Source of the DNA: Staphylococcus sp. M0911 | GTDB lineage: Bacteria; Bacillota; Bacilli; Staphylococcales; Staphylococcaceae | Length of the DNA: 64,000 nt | Reading direction: 5' to 3' | Assembly: GCF_003491325.1 (NCBI RefSeq) | Contig: NZ_CP022881.1 | Coordinates: forward strand, 1,116,001 to 1,180,000 | Shown here: one piece after another, positions 49,363 to 58,683 of the stretch | Layout of the letters: every line of letters starts with the position of its first letter | Numbering within the stretch: position 1 is the stretch's first letter | Notes under the pieces: generated by a model | The model's database searches: none | What the model was told of the DNA's origin: nothing | The model's input: only the letters and a program-made list of their open reading frames with translations | Translations under genes and position numbers: made by a program

Positions 49363-51993
49363 ATGGAAATGAAGCCGAAATATAATCCACGCGAAGTAGA
49401 AGCTGGAAGATATGATGAATGGGTAAAAAATGGTTATTTCAAACCATCAGAAGACACTAATAAAGAAACATATACAATCGTTATTCCACCACCAAATGTA
49501 ACTGGTAAATTACATTTAGGTCATGCTTGGGATACAACATTACAAGATATCATTACACGCATGAAACGTATGCAAGGTTTTGACACTTTATATTTACCTG
49601 GTATGGATCACGCTGGTATCGCTACACAAGCTAAAGTAGAAGCTAAACTAAATGAACAAGGTATTTCACGTCATGATATTGGTCGTGAAAAATTCTTAGA
49701 ACAAGCTTGGGATTGGAAAGAAGAATATGCGTCCTTCATTCGTAAACAATGGGCTAAATTAGGGTTAGGTTTAGATTACAGTAGAGAACGTTTTACTTTG
49801 GATGACGGTTTAAGTAAAGCTGTTAAAAAAGTATTTGTTGATCTTTATAACAAAGGTATTATTTATAGAGGCGAACGTATAATCAACTGGGATCCTCAAG
49901 CTCGTACGGCTTTATCTGATATTGAAGTGATTCATGAAGATGTACAAGGTGCATTTTATCATTTTAAATATCCATATGCTGATGGAGATGGATATATTGA
50001 AATCGCTACAACACGCCCAGAAACGATGTTAGGTGATACAGCTATTGTTGTTAACCCAAATGACGAGAGATACAAAGATGTTATTGGCAAAAAGGTGATA
50101 TTACCAATTGTTGGTAGAGAATTACCTATATTAGCAGATGAATATGTAGATATCGACTTTGGTTCGGGTGCTATGAAAGTAACGCCGGCACATGACCCTA
50201 ATGACTTTGAAATTGGTCAACGTCATCAATTAGAAAACATTATCGTTATGGACGAAAAAGGTCACATGAATCATCATGCTGGTAAATATGAGGGACTTGA
50301 GCGTTTTGAATGTCGTAAACAATTAGTTGAAGACTTAAAAGAACAAGGTTTGGTTATTAAGATTGAGGAACATATGCATTCTGTTGGTCATTCTGAACGT
50401 TCTGGTGCAGTAGTAGAACCTTATTTATCTACACAATGGTTTGTTAAAATGAAACCTTTAGCACAACGTGCTTTAGATAATCAAAAAACCGATGATCGTA
50501 TTGATTTTTACCCACCTAGATTTGAAAATACATTTAATCGATGGATGGAAGAAATCAGAGATTGGACAATTTCAAGACAACTTTGGTGGGGGCATCAAAT
50601 TCCTGCTTGGTATCACAATGAAACTGGCGAAGTCTACGTAGGTGAAAATGCACCAGAAGATATAGAAAATTGGACTCAAGATGAAGATGTTTTAGATACT
50701 TGGTTCTCAAGTGCTTTATGGCCATTCTCAACTCTAGGTTGGCCAGATGTAGATGCAGAAGATTTCAAACGTTACTTCCCAACTAATGCATTAGTAACAG
50801 GCTATGATATTATTTTCTTCTGGGTTGCACGTATGATATTCCAAGGATTAGAGTTCACAGACCGTAGACCATTTAATGATGTTCTGTTACATGGATTAGT
50901 TAGAGCGGAAGACGGTAGAAAAATGAGTAAATCTTTAGGTAACGGTGTGGATCCTATGGATGTTATTGATGAATATGGTGCTGATAGTTTAAGATACTTC
51001 CTTGCCACAGGTTCTGCACCTGGACAAGATTTACGTTACTCAACTGAAAAGGTTGAATCAGTATGGAATTTCATTAACAAAATATGGAATGCAGCAAGAT
51101 TTAGTTTAATGAATATTGGGGAAGATTTTAATGTAGAAGATATTGATTTATCAGGAAACTTATCTTTAGCAGATAAATGGATATTAACGCGTCTAAATGA
51201 AACAATCGCTACAGTTACAGATTTAAGTGATAAATATGAGTTTGGTGAAGTGGGTCGAGCACTATATAACTTCATTTGGGATGAATTCTGTGATTGGTAT
51301 ATTGAAATGAGTAAAATACCTATGAATGGCGAGGATGAAGACCAAAAACAAACGACACGTTCTGTATTAAGTTATGTGTTAGATCGTATTATGAGAATGT
51401 TACATCCATTTATGCCATTTGTAACAGAGAAAATTTGGCAAAGTTTACCTCATGAAGGCGAAACAATTGTTCAAGCATCTTGGCCAACAGTAGATAAGGA
51501 ACTTATGTTTGATGATAGTAAGCAAACAATGCAACAATTAGTTGAAATTATCAAATCAATTAGACAATCTCGATTAGAAGTTAATACACCATTATCTAAA
51601 GCCATTCCTATTATGATTCAGGCTAAAGATAGTAATATTCAATCAACATTAACAGATAATGCTGATTATATTGAACGATTCTGTCATCCTAGTGAATTGA
51701 CAATCAATGTTGATATAGCCATTCCTGAGAAAGCAATGACATCTGTAGTGTTAGCAGGTAAAGTCATCTTACCTTTAGAAGGTTTAATTGATATGGATAA
51801 AGAAATTGCACGTTTAGAAAAAGAATTAGATAAATTACAGAGTGAATTAGACCGTGTGGATAAGAAATTGGCCAATGAAAACTTTGTCAATAAAGCACCT
51901 GAAAAAATTATTAATGAAGAAAAAGAAAAACAAAAACATTACAAAGAAAAGTATGATGGTGTTAAAGCAAGAATTGAACAATTAAAAGCATAG
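49363..51993 (+). CDS. valS: Valyl-tRNA synthetase
   Basis: This 876-residue class I synthetase has the HIGH motif as HLGH (51-54), KMSKS at 520-524, and a CP1 editing domain between them ([17 protein letters not shown], ~220). The anticodon-binding helices follow, and the C-terminal coiled coil (~810-876; [16 protein letters not shown]) is the valS-specific tRNA-binding arm. The ATG at 49363 follows GAGGAGG; a longer in-frame start at 49345 lies in the T-box terminator tail. folC starts 11 bases after the stop, so the T-box also governs folC. Confidence 0.97.
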   Translation: MEMKPKYNPREVEAGRYDEWVKNGYFKPSEDTNKETYTIVIPPPNVTGKLHLGHAWDTTLQDIITRMKRMQGFDTLYLPGMDHAGIATQAKVEAKLNEQGISRHDIGREKFLEQAWDWKEEYASFIRKQWAKLGLGLDYSRERFTLDDGLSKAVKKVFVDLYNKGIIYRGERIINWDPQARTALSDIEVIHEDVQGAFYHFKYPYADGDGYIEIATTRPETMLGDTAIVVNPNDERYKDVIGKKVILPIVGRELPILADEYVDIDFGSGAMKVTPAHDPNDFEIGQRHQLENIIVMDEKGHMNHHAGKYEGLERFECRKQLVEDLKEQGLVIKIEEHMHSVGHSERSGAVVEPYLSTQWFVKMKPLAQRALDNQKTDDRIDFYPPRFENTFNRWMEEIRDWTISRQLWWGHQIPAWYHNETGEVYVGENAPEDIENWTQDEDVLDTWFSSALWPFSTLGWPDVDAEDFKRYFPTNALVTGYDIIFFWVARMIFQGLEFTDRRPFNDVLLHGLVRAEDGRKMSKSLGNGVDPMDVIDEYGADSLRYFLATGSAPGQDLRYSTEKVESVWNFINKIWNAARFSLMNIGEDFNVEDIDLSGNLSLADKWILTRLNETIATVTDLSDKYEFGEVGRALYNFIWDEFCDWYIEMSKIPMNGEDEDQKQTTRSVLSYVLDRIMRMLHPFMPFVTEKIWQSLPHEGETIVQASWPTVDKELMFDDSKQTMQQLVEIIKSIRQSRLEVNTPLSKAIPIMIQAKDSNIQSTLTDNADYIERFCHPSELTINVDIAIPEKAMTSVVLAGKVILPLEGLIDMDKEIARLEKELDKLQSELDRVDKKLANENFVNKAPEKIINEEKEKQKHYKEKYDGVKARIEQLKA

Positions 51994-52004
51994 GAGTATG
52001 TATC

Positions 52005-53270
52005 ATGAATTACCTAGATAGCTTGTATTGGATACATGAAAGAACTAAGTTTGGCATCAAACCAGGCGTTAAACGTGTGGAATGGATGCTAGAAAAACTA
52101 AATAACCCACAGCAACATATTAAAGGCATACACGTAGGCGGTACAAATGGAAAAGGATCGACAGTAGCTTATTTAAGAGCCGCATTGGTTGAAAATAACT
52201 ATGAAGTTGGTACTTTTACCTCTCCATTTATTGAAACTTTTAATGAACGTATTAGTTTAAATGGATATCCCATTTCAAATGATGAAATTGTTGAGTTAGT
52301 TTCTCGTGTTAAACCAGTAAGTGAATCGTTAGAAGTTGAAACTGAGTTAGGGAATGCAACAGAGTTTGAAATTATTACTACAATGATGTTTTTATACTTT
52401 GGTGAAATACACCCTGTTGACTTTGTTATTATTGAAGCGGGCTTAGGTATTAAAAACGATTCAACCAATGTATTTAATCCAATTATGTCTATTTTAACAA
52501 GTATAGGTTTAGATCATACTGATATTTTAGGCAACACCTATTTAGATATAGCCAAAGACAAAGGCGATATCATTAAACCTAATACACCAGTTATTTATTC
52601 AGTGAAAAATGAAGATGCTTTAAAATATATTAGAGACTATGCAGTAGAACAAAATGCAACACCTATTGAGTTAGATAGAGAAATTATAGTAGTTTCTCAA
52701 GATGATGAATTTACTTATAGATATAAAGATTACGAACTTGAAACAATTATTTTAAATATGTTGGGTGAACATCAAAAAGAAAATGCATCATTAGCTATAA
52801 CAGCATTAATTGAATTAAACGAAGCTGGAATTATAGAACTTGATTTCAATAAAATGATAGATGGTATTGAGTCAGTCAATTGGATAGGTAGAATTGAACA
52901 AGTCAAAGAACATCCATTAATGATAATTGATGGTGCGCATAATAATGAAAGTGTAGACGCATTAATTGATACGATTAAACAATATTATGGTCGTGATCAA
53001 ATTGATATATTATTCTCTGCAATTAAAGGGAAACCTATTTGTGACATGTTAAACAAATTGGAAGACATTGCGTCTCACTTTTATATCACTGATTTTGATT
53101 TTCCAAAAGCCTTATCAAAAGAAGAAATAGCAGAAAATATCAATAGAGATAACGTTGAGCTAGTAGATGATTATGTAGAATTTTTAGAGAATTATGATGG
53201 AAAAGGTCTAATTATCACAGGTAGTTTATATTTTATTAGCGAAGTTAAATCTAAAACAAATTTTGATTAA
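52005..53270 (+). CDS. folC: Folylpolyglutamate synthase / dihydrofolate synthase
   Basis: This 421-residue Mur-ligase-family enzyme adds glutamate to (dihydro)pteroate or folates. The P-loop is GTNGKGST (46-53), with FTSPFIETFNERI (~70) and the Mg2+/ATP residues in VIIEAGLGIKNDSTN (~139). The C-terminal ligase domain contains MIIDGAHNNESV (~306). TAGGAGT precedes the ATG. It is the second gene of valS-folC. A terminator follows the stop. Confidence 0.94.
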   Translation: MNYLDSLYWIHERTKFGIKPGVKRVEWMLEKLNNPQQHIKGIHVGGTNGKGSTVAYLRAALVENNYEVGTFTSPFIETFNERISLNGYPISNDEIVELVSRVKPVSESLEVETELGNATEFEIITTMMFLYFGEIHPVDFVIIEAGLGIKNDSTNVFNPIMSILTSIGLDHTDILGNTYLDIAKDKGDIIKPNTPVIYSVKNEDALKYIRDYAVEQNATPIELDREIIVVSQDDEFTYRYKDYELETIILNMLGEHQKENASLAITALIELNEAGIIELDFNKMIDGIESVNWIGRIEQVKEHPLMIIDGAHNNESVDALIDTIKQYYGRDQIDILFSAIKGKPICDMLNKLEDIASHFYITDFDFPKALSKEEIAENINRDNVELVDDYVEFLENYDGKGLIITGSLYFISEVKSKTNFD

Positions 53271-53290
53271 CTAATAATATTCAAAAAATA

Positions 53291-53334
53291 AAGCCAAGGT
53301 TTCTAAAAAAATTAGAAATCTTGGCTGTTTTGTT
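53291..53334 (+). terminator. Terminator after valS-folC
   Basis: A 14-bp stem with one G.T pair (53292-53305 with 53313-53326) is followed by GTTTTGTT. Confidence 0.78.
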
Positions 53335-53426
53335 AATTATGGACCTTATTTCACCTATAATCATAAAAAAATGATAATATGTATTTATTTTAATGTTGTG
53401 ATATAATTCCTTTGAAAGGAGTAGTC

Positions 53427-54137
53427 ATGCTTATTTATACATATGTATCCTCGATATTATTTAGCTTTTTATATCAACTTTCTGCAAATGATCACTTCGA
53501 TAAGCGATACTTAAAATTAAGATCCAAATGTGATTATTGTAAAAGCAAATTAAAATATTATGATTTCATTCCAATTTTTAGTTTCCTTATTTTAAAAGGT
53601 AAGTCGAGATGTTGTAAGCAACCTTTAAAATATAGTTATTTGATAGGTGAGTTACTTGCGATACTTCCAATATTGCTTATTTATTACCAATTAATTAATA
53701 TCAATCCTCAGTTTTATTTAACGACTTTTCTGTTTTTAATGGTTATGTCAATTAATGATATTGAAGATTATTGTATTAGCTTAATTTTCTTAATGATCTT
53801 CACAACTGTTTTATTATTTACGACTCCAATCTTTCTAAATACTTTTCTCCTTACATTTATTATTAGTCACCTATTCTTTATTTTAATGTATCGTTATATC
53901 GGTTATGGTGATATCCTTCTATTTAACATTCTATCTTTATTCTTACCAATAAACTTCATGTTTTACCTTTTTCTTTTCACTTTTATGATTGGTGGCATAT
54001 TAAGCATTATTATTAAAATATTTTTCAACCACAATATTAAATATGTTCCTCTAATTCCATTTATCTTTTTATCTTTTGTTTTTGTTTCATCCTTTTATCC
54101 ATCATTGACGGAAATAATGGGAGGTGTTCCTTTTTGA
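53427..54137 (+). CDS. comC: Type IV prepilin peptidase-like protein (ComC family)
   Basis: This 236-residue membrane protein has about seven hydrophobic spans. The cytosolic loop carries a Cys cluster (KCDYC at ~37 and RCCKQ at ~66), a variant of the usual C-X2-C...C-X2-C. The two catalytic aspartates of the A24 family lie in [11 protein letters not shown] (~112) and [10 protein letters not shown] (~162). It should process prepilin-like competence proteins at the membrane; the substrates are not in the window. The ATG at 53427 follows AAAGGAG. The stop overlaps the TTG start of radC (TTGA). Its position between folC and radC matches B. subtilis comC. Confidence 0.85.
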   Translation: MLIYTYVSSILFSFLYQLSANDHFDKRYLKLRSKCDYCKSKLKYYDFIPIFSFLILKGKSRCCKQPLKYSYLIGELLAILPILLIYYQLININPQFYLTTFLFLMVMSINDIEDYCISLIFLMIFTTVLLFTTPIFLNTFLLTFIISHLFFILMYRYIGYGDILLFNILSLFLPINFMFYLFLFTFMIGGILSIIIKIFFNHNIKYVPLIPFIFLSFVFVSSFYPSLTEIMGGVPF

Positions 54138-54817
54138 GGATTAAAGAAATGGCTAATTCGGAGAAACCACGTGAACGATTAGTGTCCAATGGCGCTGCAT
54201 CATTATCAAACTCAGAATTATTAGCAATACTTATTAATACAGGTAGAAAGGGATGTTCTAGTATTGAAATTGCCAATGAATTATTAAGTGGTATAACCAC
54301 GTTGAAAGAATTGAAAAAGTTATCAATTAACGATTTAATCAAAGTCAAAGGTATTGGTTATCATAAAGCTATAACATTAAAGGCTGCATTTGAAATAGGG
54401 GAACGGATAAATAGTGTATCTCAACAGGAAGTATTTAAAATTACTTGTCCTGCTGATGTCGCAGATCTGATGATGTCGAAGCTTAAAGATTTACAGCAAG
54501 AACATTTTTATGTGCTTTTATTGAATTCCAAAAATATTGTTATCAAACAACAGTGTGTCTTTGTAGGAACATTGAATAGTTCTATCATTCACCCTAGAGA
54601 AATTTTTAATGTTGCTATTAAAGAATCTTGTAATTCGATGATTGTTGTTCATAATCATCCATCAGGTGATGTTACGCCTTCAGAAGAAGATATTAATACG
54701 ACAATTAGATTAAGAGACTGTGGAATGATATTGGGTATTAATGTATTGGATCATATTATTATTGGCGATAATCAGTTTACAAGTTTAGTAGAGTGTGGTT
54801 ACTTTGATAATGAATAG
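54134..54817 (+). CDS. radC: RadC/YsxA family DNA repair-like protein (JAB1/MPN domain)
   Basis: This 227-residue protein has an N-terminal helix-hairpin-helix region ([20 protein letters not shown], ~61-80). The C-terminal RadC/JAB domain has the zinc motif [16 protein letters not shown] (~172-187; H-x-H...D). The family was named for a supposed repair role, but the biochemical function is unsettled. The start is TTG at 54134, with GGGAGG 9-10 bases upstream and the conserved [17 protein letters not shown]-terminus. It overlaps the comC stop by four bases. In rods mreB follows; here small genes do. Confidence 0.9.
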   Translation: MRIKEMANSEKPRERLVSNGAASLSNSELLAILINTGRKGCSSIEIANELLSGITTLKELKKLSINDLIKVKGIGYHKAITLKAAFEIGERINSVSQQEVFKITCPADVADLMMSKLKDLQQEHFYVLLLNSKNIVIKQQCVFVGTLNSSIIHPREIFNVAIKESCNSMIVVHNHPSGDVTPSEEDINTTIRLRDCGMILGINVLDHIIIGDNQFTSLVECGYFDNE

Positions 54818-54885
54818 TTTCCACCTAGAATAAATAGAATTGGAATAGTATAATAGGTGAAAATAGACATCAGGGGGTCATTAAA

Positions 54886-55167
54886 TTGACTATATTTCTA
54901 ATTATTGGAGTACTCATTCCCATTATTTTTATCATGCGATTAAATGCTAAAAATCAAAAAATGACAATAAAACTTTTTTTATACACTATAGGACTGTCAA
55001 CTTTAGGGATTGTAGTGACTACTGTCATTGGAACAATAGTATCTCATTCACATGCATCTATTGGTTTAGTTATATTAGGTTCAATAATTGTAGGTGTAAT
55101 TTGGGGTATTTTACTAGGATTAAGTTATATTTTCTTTAGATTTTTATCTACTACTTTCAAAAAATAA
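54886..55167 (+). CDS. Small membrane protein of unknown function
   Basis: This 93-residue protein has three hydrophobic segments (about 2-17, 27-52 and 60-86). It has no recognisable domain and few charged residues except a KNQKMTIK loop and a KK C-terminus. The start is a TTG with CAGGGGGT 7 bases upstream. A TATAAT at 54849-54854 could be its own -10 box. It is not recognised outside staphylococci from memory. It converges on a 59-codon minus-strand membrane protein across a long hairpin. Confidence 0.65.
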   Translation: MTIFLIIGVLIPIIFIMRLNAKNQKMTIKLFLYTIGLSTLGIVVTTVIGTIVSHSHASIGLVILGSIIVGVIWGILLGLSYIFFRFLSTTFKK

Positions 55168-55173
55168 ATTTAC

Positions 55174-55234
55174 TAAAAAAGCTATGAGAAATTAACGCAT
55201 TGTTTTTGCATTGATTCCCATAGCTTTTATATTA
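55174..55234. terminator. Long bidirectional hairpin between two small membrane protein genes
   Basis: AAAAGCTATG...AACGCA (55177-55199) pairs with TGCATT...CATAGCTTTT (55207-55228). A-runs and T-runs at the ends suit termination on both strands. Confidence 0.8.
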
Positions 55235-55411
55235 TTTAATATATGCGATTAATTTATCATAATTATCCATTAGCCAAATAATTCCTTGATAAGCAAGATA
55301 AATACATAATAGTATTATACCAACAGATATTAAAAAGCGGATGATAGATATACCTACTCTAAATAGTAAAATAACAAGTAATACAATTAATATAATTGAT
55401 AATAAACTCAT
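55232..55411 (-). CDS. Small hydrophobic membrane protein, 59 residues
   Basis: A minus-strand frame of 59 codons begins MSLLSIILIVLLVILLFRVG, continues ISIIRFLISVGIILLCIYLA, and ends YQGIIWLMDNYDKLIAYIK. It has two hydrophobic stretches with an Arg between them and a short polar tail. AGGAGG lies 9 bases before the ATG, a strong sign that it is translated. It ends within the long hairpin shared with the convergent gene. The divergent 55573 gene starts 162 bases away. No function is known to me. Hydrophobic size would also fit a toxin-like peptide, but no antisense RNA or partner was seen. Confidence 0.65.
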   Translation of the reverse strand: MSLLSIILIVLLVILLFRVGISIIRFLISVGIILLCIYLAYQGIIWLMDNYDKLIAYIK

Positions 55412-55572
55412 TATGGAAAACCTCCTAACGCCATGAAACTCATATTAATATTATACTAAAGTTGATTATTGAATACATCCGTCTATAGGTACAACTATGA
55501 TACTTCCTTAGACCTATATATTTTTCACTAATATTTTTATATAATAACTTAAATGGAAAAGGAGGATATATT

Positions 55573-56052
55573 ATGAGGTTCTTATTCAGCATAATAAAAA
55601 ATATTATAGCAGTTATCGCTATTTTAATCATTATTTATATCGCATTAAAGTATGCGCCTTTTTTAAGAGACCAAGAGTGGAATCCAATTAGCAATCCTCC
55701 AAATCAGACTGAGCAAAATATGGACAATCCAAATAACAATACAAAGCAACCACAACATGGAAAAAGATATTCAATAGAAGATAATGATATAATTAAGAAC
55801 GTACCTACAAGTCAAATTAAAAATGTATTTAATATGATAAATAAAAAAGAATTTATGTCAGTATCAGGAATAGGTAGAATGGGATATAATGATGAATATT
55901 TAGCTGGTCAAAGAGGTGATGAATTCATTATTTATAAATTCGGTTCTGATTCAATCAGAGTTTATAATAATGAGTTTGAAATGCAACAGGATTTACATGA
56001 ACTGGGCCAAAATATTGATTTAAAAAATGAACAGGCATATGAAAATAATTAG
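55573..56052 (+). CDS. Membrane-anchored protein of unknown function (DUF4930-like)
   Basis: This 159-residue protein has a single N-terminal hydrophobic span (~8-26; IIAVIAILIIIYIALKYA) that acts as anchor. A low-complexity Asn/Pro/Gln linker follows (~38-62; NPPNQTEQNMDNPNNNTKQP). A folded C-terminal domain (~65-150) contains SVSGIGRMGYNDEYLAGQRG and FIIYKFGSDSIRVYNN. It is likely exposed outside the membrane. It resembles a staphylococcal DUF4930 protein from memory. AAAGGAGG precedes the ATG. It has no known pathway. Confidence 0.7.
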   Translation: MRFLFSIIKNIIAVIAILIIIYIALKYAPFLRDQEWNPISNPPNQTEQNMDNPNNNTKQPQHGKRYSIEDNDIIKNVPTSQIKNVFNMINKKEFMSVSGIGRMGYNDEYLAGQRGDEFIIYKFGSDSIRVYNNEFEMQQDLHELGQNIDLKNEQAYENN

Positions 56053-56129
56053 ATTCACATGTTTGAAATCCTTATTCAAATACGTTAGCCTTTATATATA
56101 GAGTAAAATGATAAAGGTTGGTGTGGACA

Positions 56130-56279
56130 ATGGTTGAAAAATCAAAAGAAAAACGTGCCAACGAACAAGCTAAAGCGCAAAATCTATTTGCACGTTGGAG
56201 AAAAGAAGAGACACTTTATAGTGAAGATGAGAAAAAAGAGAGAAAGAAACAAGAAAAACTACAAAAAGAGAACGAATAG
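56130..56279 (+). CDS. Small highly charged protein, 49 residues
   Basis: A 49-codon frame reads MVEKSKEKRANEQAKAQNLF then ARWRKEETLYSEDEKKERKK and ends QEKLQKENE. About half its residues are Lys, Glu, Arg or Asp, and it is predicted to be one long helix. The ribosome site is mediocre (AAAGG, and GGTG closer to the ATG). A clean terminator follows the stop by 11 bases, which supports a real gene. It may be co-transcribed with the DUF4930-like gene. I cannot assign a function. Confidence 0.6.
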   Translation: MVEKSKEKRANEQAKAQNLFARWRKEETLYSEDEKKERKKQEKLQKENE

Positions 56280-56289
56280 AGTAACGCAC

Positions 56290-56329
56290 TAAAGACTACC
56301 AACTCACGACAAGTTGGTAGTCTTTTACT
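56290..56329 (+). terminator. Terminator after the 49-residue protein gene
   Basis: A perfect 14-bp stem (56291-56304 with 56312-56325) has a 7-base loop and leads into TTTTA. Confidence 0.88.
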
Positions 56330-56517
56330 TATCCTTTATAATATATTAGTAGATCATTACCTTAATAAATATTGATAAATTGCAAGTTGCTTTCTTCAAT
56401 AGTAAATGATTATGATATAAAATGATTTTATTAAGCGTTAGTGCTTTATTTCATTTCAGCAGTAATATAGAATAGTGAGGAAGAATAAATTTTAAAGTTT
56501 TATAAGAGGTGTTCTGG

Positions 56518-57360
56518 GTGCTTAAATTTTTTAAAAATAACAAACTCATTGTTGTTTTATGTGCAATTATTGTTTTTATTGCATTGATTGGTTTGTCTAT
56601 TCGCTCTCAAACTCAATCACCTCCCGAGCAATATGTAGGAGATTCTGTTTCATTTGGTCAACGAGTGATGAGTTATCCTGTAAATTTTGTTACTGGAGCA
56701 ATTGGTAATATTTTTAATATGGGTGAATCGAAAAAAACTAAAAACAAAGTCAAACAATTAGAAGCTAAAAATCAACGTCTAGAGGCTGAAAACAAGAAGT
56801 TTAAAAAGGAATTAGATATGAAAGATATATCTAAATATGATCCGATTTCTACTACTGTTATAGCAAGAAATCCAGACCAATGGATGAATACTATAGTGAT
56901 TGATAAAGGTTCTAAAGCTGGTATCAAAAATAATATGGCTGTTATGACATCTGAAGGGTTAATTGGAAGAACTACTAAAGTAAATCAATTTTCTTCACAA
57001 GTCGATTTGATTTCAACGAATACAAGAGCAGGTAAATTATCAGTTAATATACAACATAAATCTAAAAATGTATTTGGTTTAATAGATCATTACGATGCGA
57101 AAAACGAAGAATTAGTTATTAGTGATATCAATAATAAAGATAGTATTTCTAAAGGCGATAAAGTTGTAACAAGTGGTTTAGCAGATCAACTTCCAAGTAG
57201 TTTATACATAGGTGAAGTGACAAGTGTAGAGAATGATCAATATGGTTTAGCTAAAGAAGTAAGAGTAAAAACAGGTGCAGATTTATCAGATTTAAATCAT
57301 GTATATGTTGCTAAGCGAGACGCTTCTTCACTTCCTAAAGATGAAAGCGGGGATAACTAA
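56518..57360 (+). CDS. mreC: Rod shape-determining protein MreC
   Basis: This 280-residue protein has one N-terminal membrane span (~8-27; KLIVVLCAIIVFIALIGLSI). A coiled coil follows (~70-105; KTKNKVKQLEAKNQRLEAEN), and the rest is the extracytoplasmic beta-barrel MreC domain (GSKAGIKNNMAVMT; GDKVVTSGLADQLP). It takes part in wall synthesis. In cocci it exists without MreB and helps PBP localisation. The GTG start at 56518 has GAGG 8 bases upstream and yields the length of the S. aureus protein. Its stop shares one base with the mreD start. Confidence 0.93.
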   Translation: MLKFFKNNKLIVVLCAIIVFIALIGLSIRSQTQSPPEQYVGDSVSFGQRVMSYPVNFVTGAIGNIFNMGESKKTKNKVKQLEAKNQRLEAENKKFKKELDMKDISKYDPISTTVIARNPDQWMNTIVIDKGSKAGIKNNMAVMTSEGLIGRTTKVNQFSSQVDLISTNTRAGKLSVNIQHKSKNVFGLIDHYDAKNEELVISDINNKDSISKGDKVVTSGLADQLPSSLYIGEVTSVENDQYGLAKEVRVKTGADLSDLNHVYVAKRDASSLPKDESGDN

Positions 57361-57881
57361 TGCGAGGAATATATTATTTCTTGATTGGTATTCTACTTTT
57401 TTATATTGATACTATTATTGGTTTAGTCATTCCTATGCACTTTGGTAAAATTTATGTCATTTTTGTACCACACTTAACTTTAATGTATTTGTTAATTTTA
57501 ACCATTTATCGTAGTTTTGGTGTGGCTTTAGTTCTAGCCATATTTTTGGGTTTAATTACTGATTTATATTATGGAAGCATTTATGGCCTATACATGTTTG
57601 GTTATATATTAGCTGTAGTGGTCATGGATAGATGCTTTAAAATATTCTATAAAGATAAAGTCATGATATTTATTATTATTTTGGTAAGTACCATTTTAAT
57701 AGAAATATATGTGGCGTTAATTTACGGATTGATTGGATTTATACAATTTAACCTAATTGAATTCTTATTGCTTAGATTATTACCAACATTTATAGTTAAT
57801 TTATTACTGTTAACAATTTTATTTCCTCTCATGTTAAAATTTTTGAGGAAAATACAAATCAAGATTGACAGTAGGATATAA
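57360..57881 (+). CDS. mreD: Rod shape-determining protein MreD
   Basis: This 173-residue, very hydrophobic protein has five to six membrane spans, with the typical GLITDLYYGSIYGLYMFGY segment (~58-76). It partners MreC in the cell-wall machinery. The ATG overlaps the mreC stop by one base (TAATG). The promoter of the downstream rplU unit begins inside the 3' end of this gene. Confidence 0.9.
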   Translation: MRGIYYFLIGILLFYIDTIIGLVIPMHFGKIYVIFVPHLTLMYLLILTIYRSFGVALVLAIFLGLITDLYYGSIYGLYMFGYILAVVVMDRCFKIFYKDKVMIFIIILVSTILIEIYVALIYGLIGFIQFNLIEFLLLRLLPTFIVNLLLLTILFPLMLKFLRKIQIKIDSRI

Positions 57882-57894
57882 GTAATGGTAAGAT
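57865..57894 (+). promoter_or_regulatory. rplU-prp-rpmA promoter inside the end of mreD
   Basis: A perfect TTGACA (57865-57870), an 18-base spacer and TAAGAT (57889-57894) preceded by TGG (extended -10). It lies partly within the mreD coding region. Confidence 0.6.
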
Positions 57895-57899
57895 GCAGT

Positions 57900-58038
57900 A
57901 GTTGAGTAGTTTCAGGCTACATACAACCGCTCAAATATAGGTCGAAGTACAAATTGTATTTTAATTAATGATGACATTTATTAAAATCACGAATATGTCA
58001 CCTATATATGGCGTGACTTATTATATAGGAGGTGCAAA
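57900..58038 (+). ncRNA. L21-type leader upstream of rplU
   Basis: The ~140-base untranslated leader contains the block AGTTTCAGGCTACATACAACC (57907-57928) and CGCTCAAATATAGGTCGAAG shortly after, which resemble the L21 leader known upstream of rplU in Firmicutes. The recognised part is short and the fold was not computed. Confidence 0.6.
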
Positions 58039-58040
58039 GT

Positions 58041-58349
58041 ATGTTTGCTATTATTGAAACAGGTGGAAAACAAATCAAAGTAGAAGAAGGACAAGAAATT
58101 TACGTTGAAAAATTAGACGTAAATGAAGGTGATTCTTTCACATTTGATAAAGTATTATTTGTAGGTGGAGATTCAGGTAAAGTTGGTGCGCCAACAGTAG
58201 AAGGTGCAACAGTTACTGCAACAGTTAATAAAAACGGTCGTGGTAAAAAAATCACTGTATTCACATACAAACGTCGTAAAGACTCTAAACGTAAAAAAGG
58301 CCATCGTCAACCATATACAAAATTAACTATCGATAAAATTAACGCGTAA
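58041..58349 (+). CDS. rplU: 50S ribosomal protein L21
   Basis: This 102-residue bL21 reads [20 protein letters not shown] and carries the conserved basic end [20 protein letters not shown]. It binds 23S rRNA near L20. The ATG at 58041 follows TAGGAGG; an in-frame ATG at 58032 comes too close to that site. prp starts three bases after the stop codon begins the spacer, so rplU-prp-rpmA form one operon. Confidence 0.97.
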   Translation: MFAIIETGGKQIKVEEGQEIYVEKLDVNEGDSFTFDKVLFVGGDSGKVGAPTVEGATVTATVNKNGRGKKITVFTYKRRKDSKRKKGHRQPYTKLTIDKINA

Positions 58350-58351
58350 TA

Positions 58352-58672
58352 ATGATTACTGTTGATATTACAGTTAATGATGAAGGCAAAGTAACAGATG
58401 TCGTTATGGATGGTCATGCTAATCAAGGTGAATATGGTCATGACATTGTCTGTGCTGGTGCCTCAGCCGTATTATTTGGTAGTGTTAATGCAATTATGGG
58501 ATTGACGTCAGAAAAGCCGGACATCGATTATAACGATGACGGAGGTCATTTTCATATAAGAAGTGTTGATACAAATAACGATGAAGCTCAATTAATTCTG
58601 AAAGCAATGCTTGTATCTTTACAAACTATTGAAGAAGAATATAATGAAAATATCAGATTAAATTATAAGTGA
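58352..58672 (+). CDS. prp: Ribosomal-processing cysteine protease Prp
   Basis: This 106-residue protease removes the N-terminal extension of L27 in Firmicutes. The catalytic pair is His22 ([13 protein letters not shown]) and Cys34 (IVCAGASAV), matching the S. aureus enzyme. The gene lies between rplU and rpmA, its substrate gene, as in all organisms with an extended L27. The ATG is two bases after the rplU stop. Its end overlaps the ribosome site of rpmA, and the extension is present in the rpmA product of this window. Confidence 0.95.
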   Translation: MITVDITVNDEGKVTDVVMDGHANQGEYGHDIVCAGASAVLFGSVNAIMGLTSEKPDIDYNDDGGHFHIRSVDTNNDEAQLILKAMLVSLQTIEEEYNENIRLNYK

Positions 58673-58683
58673 GGTGTCTCCCA

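Noticed and set aside
55232..55411. Reading the 59-residue membrane peptide as a type I toxin
   Set aside because: Size and hydrophobicity fit, but there is no recognisable antisense RNA promoter, repeat pair or known toxin motif.
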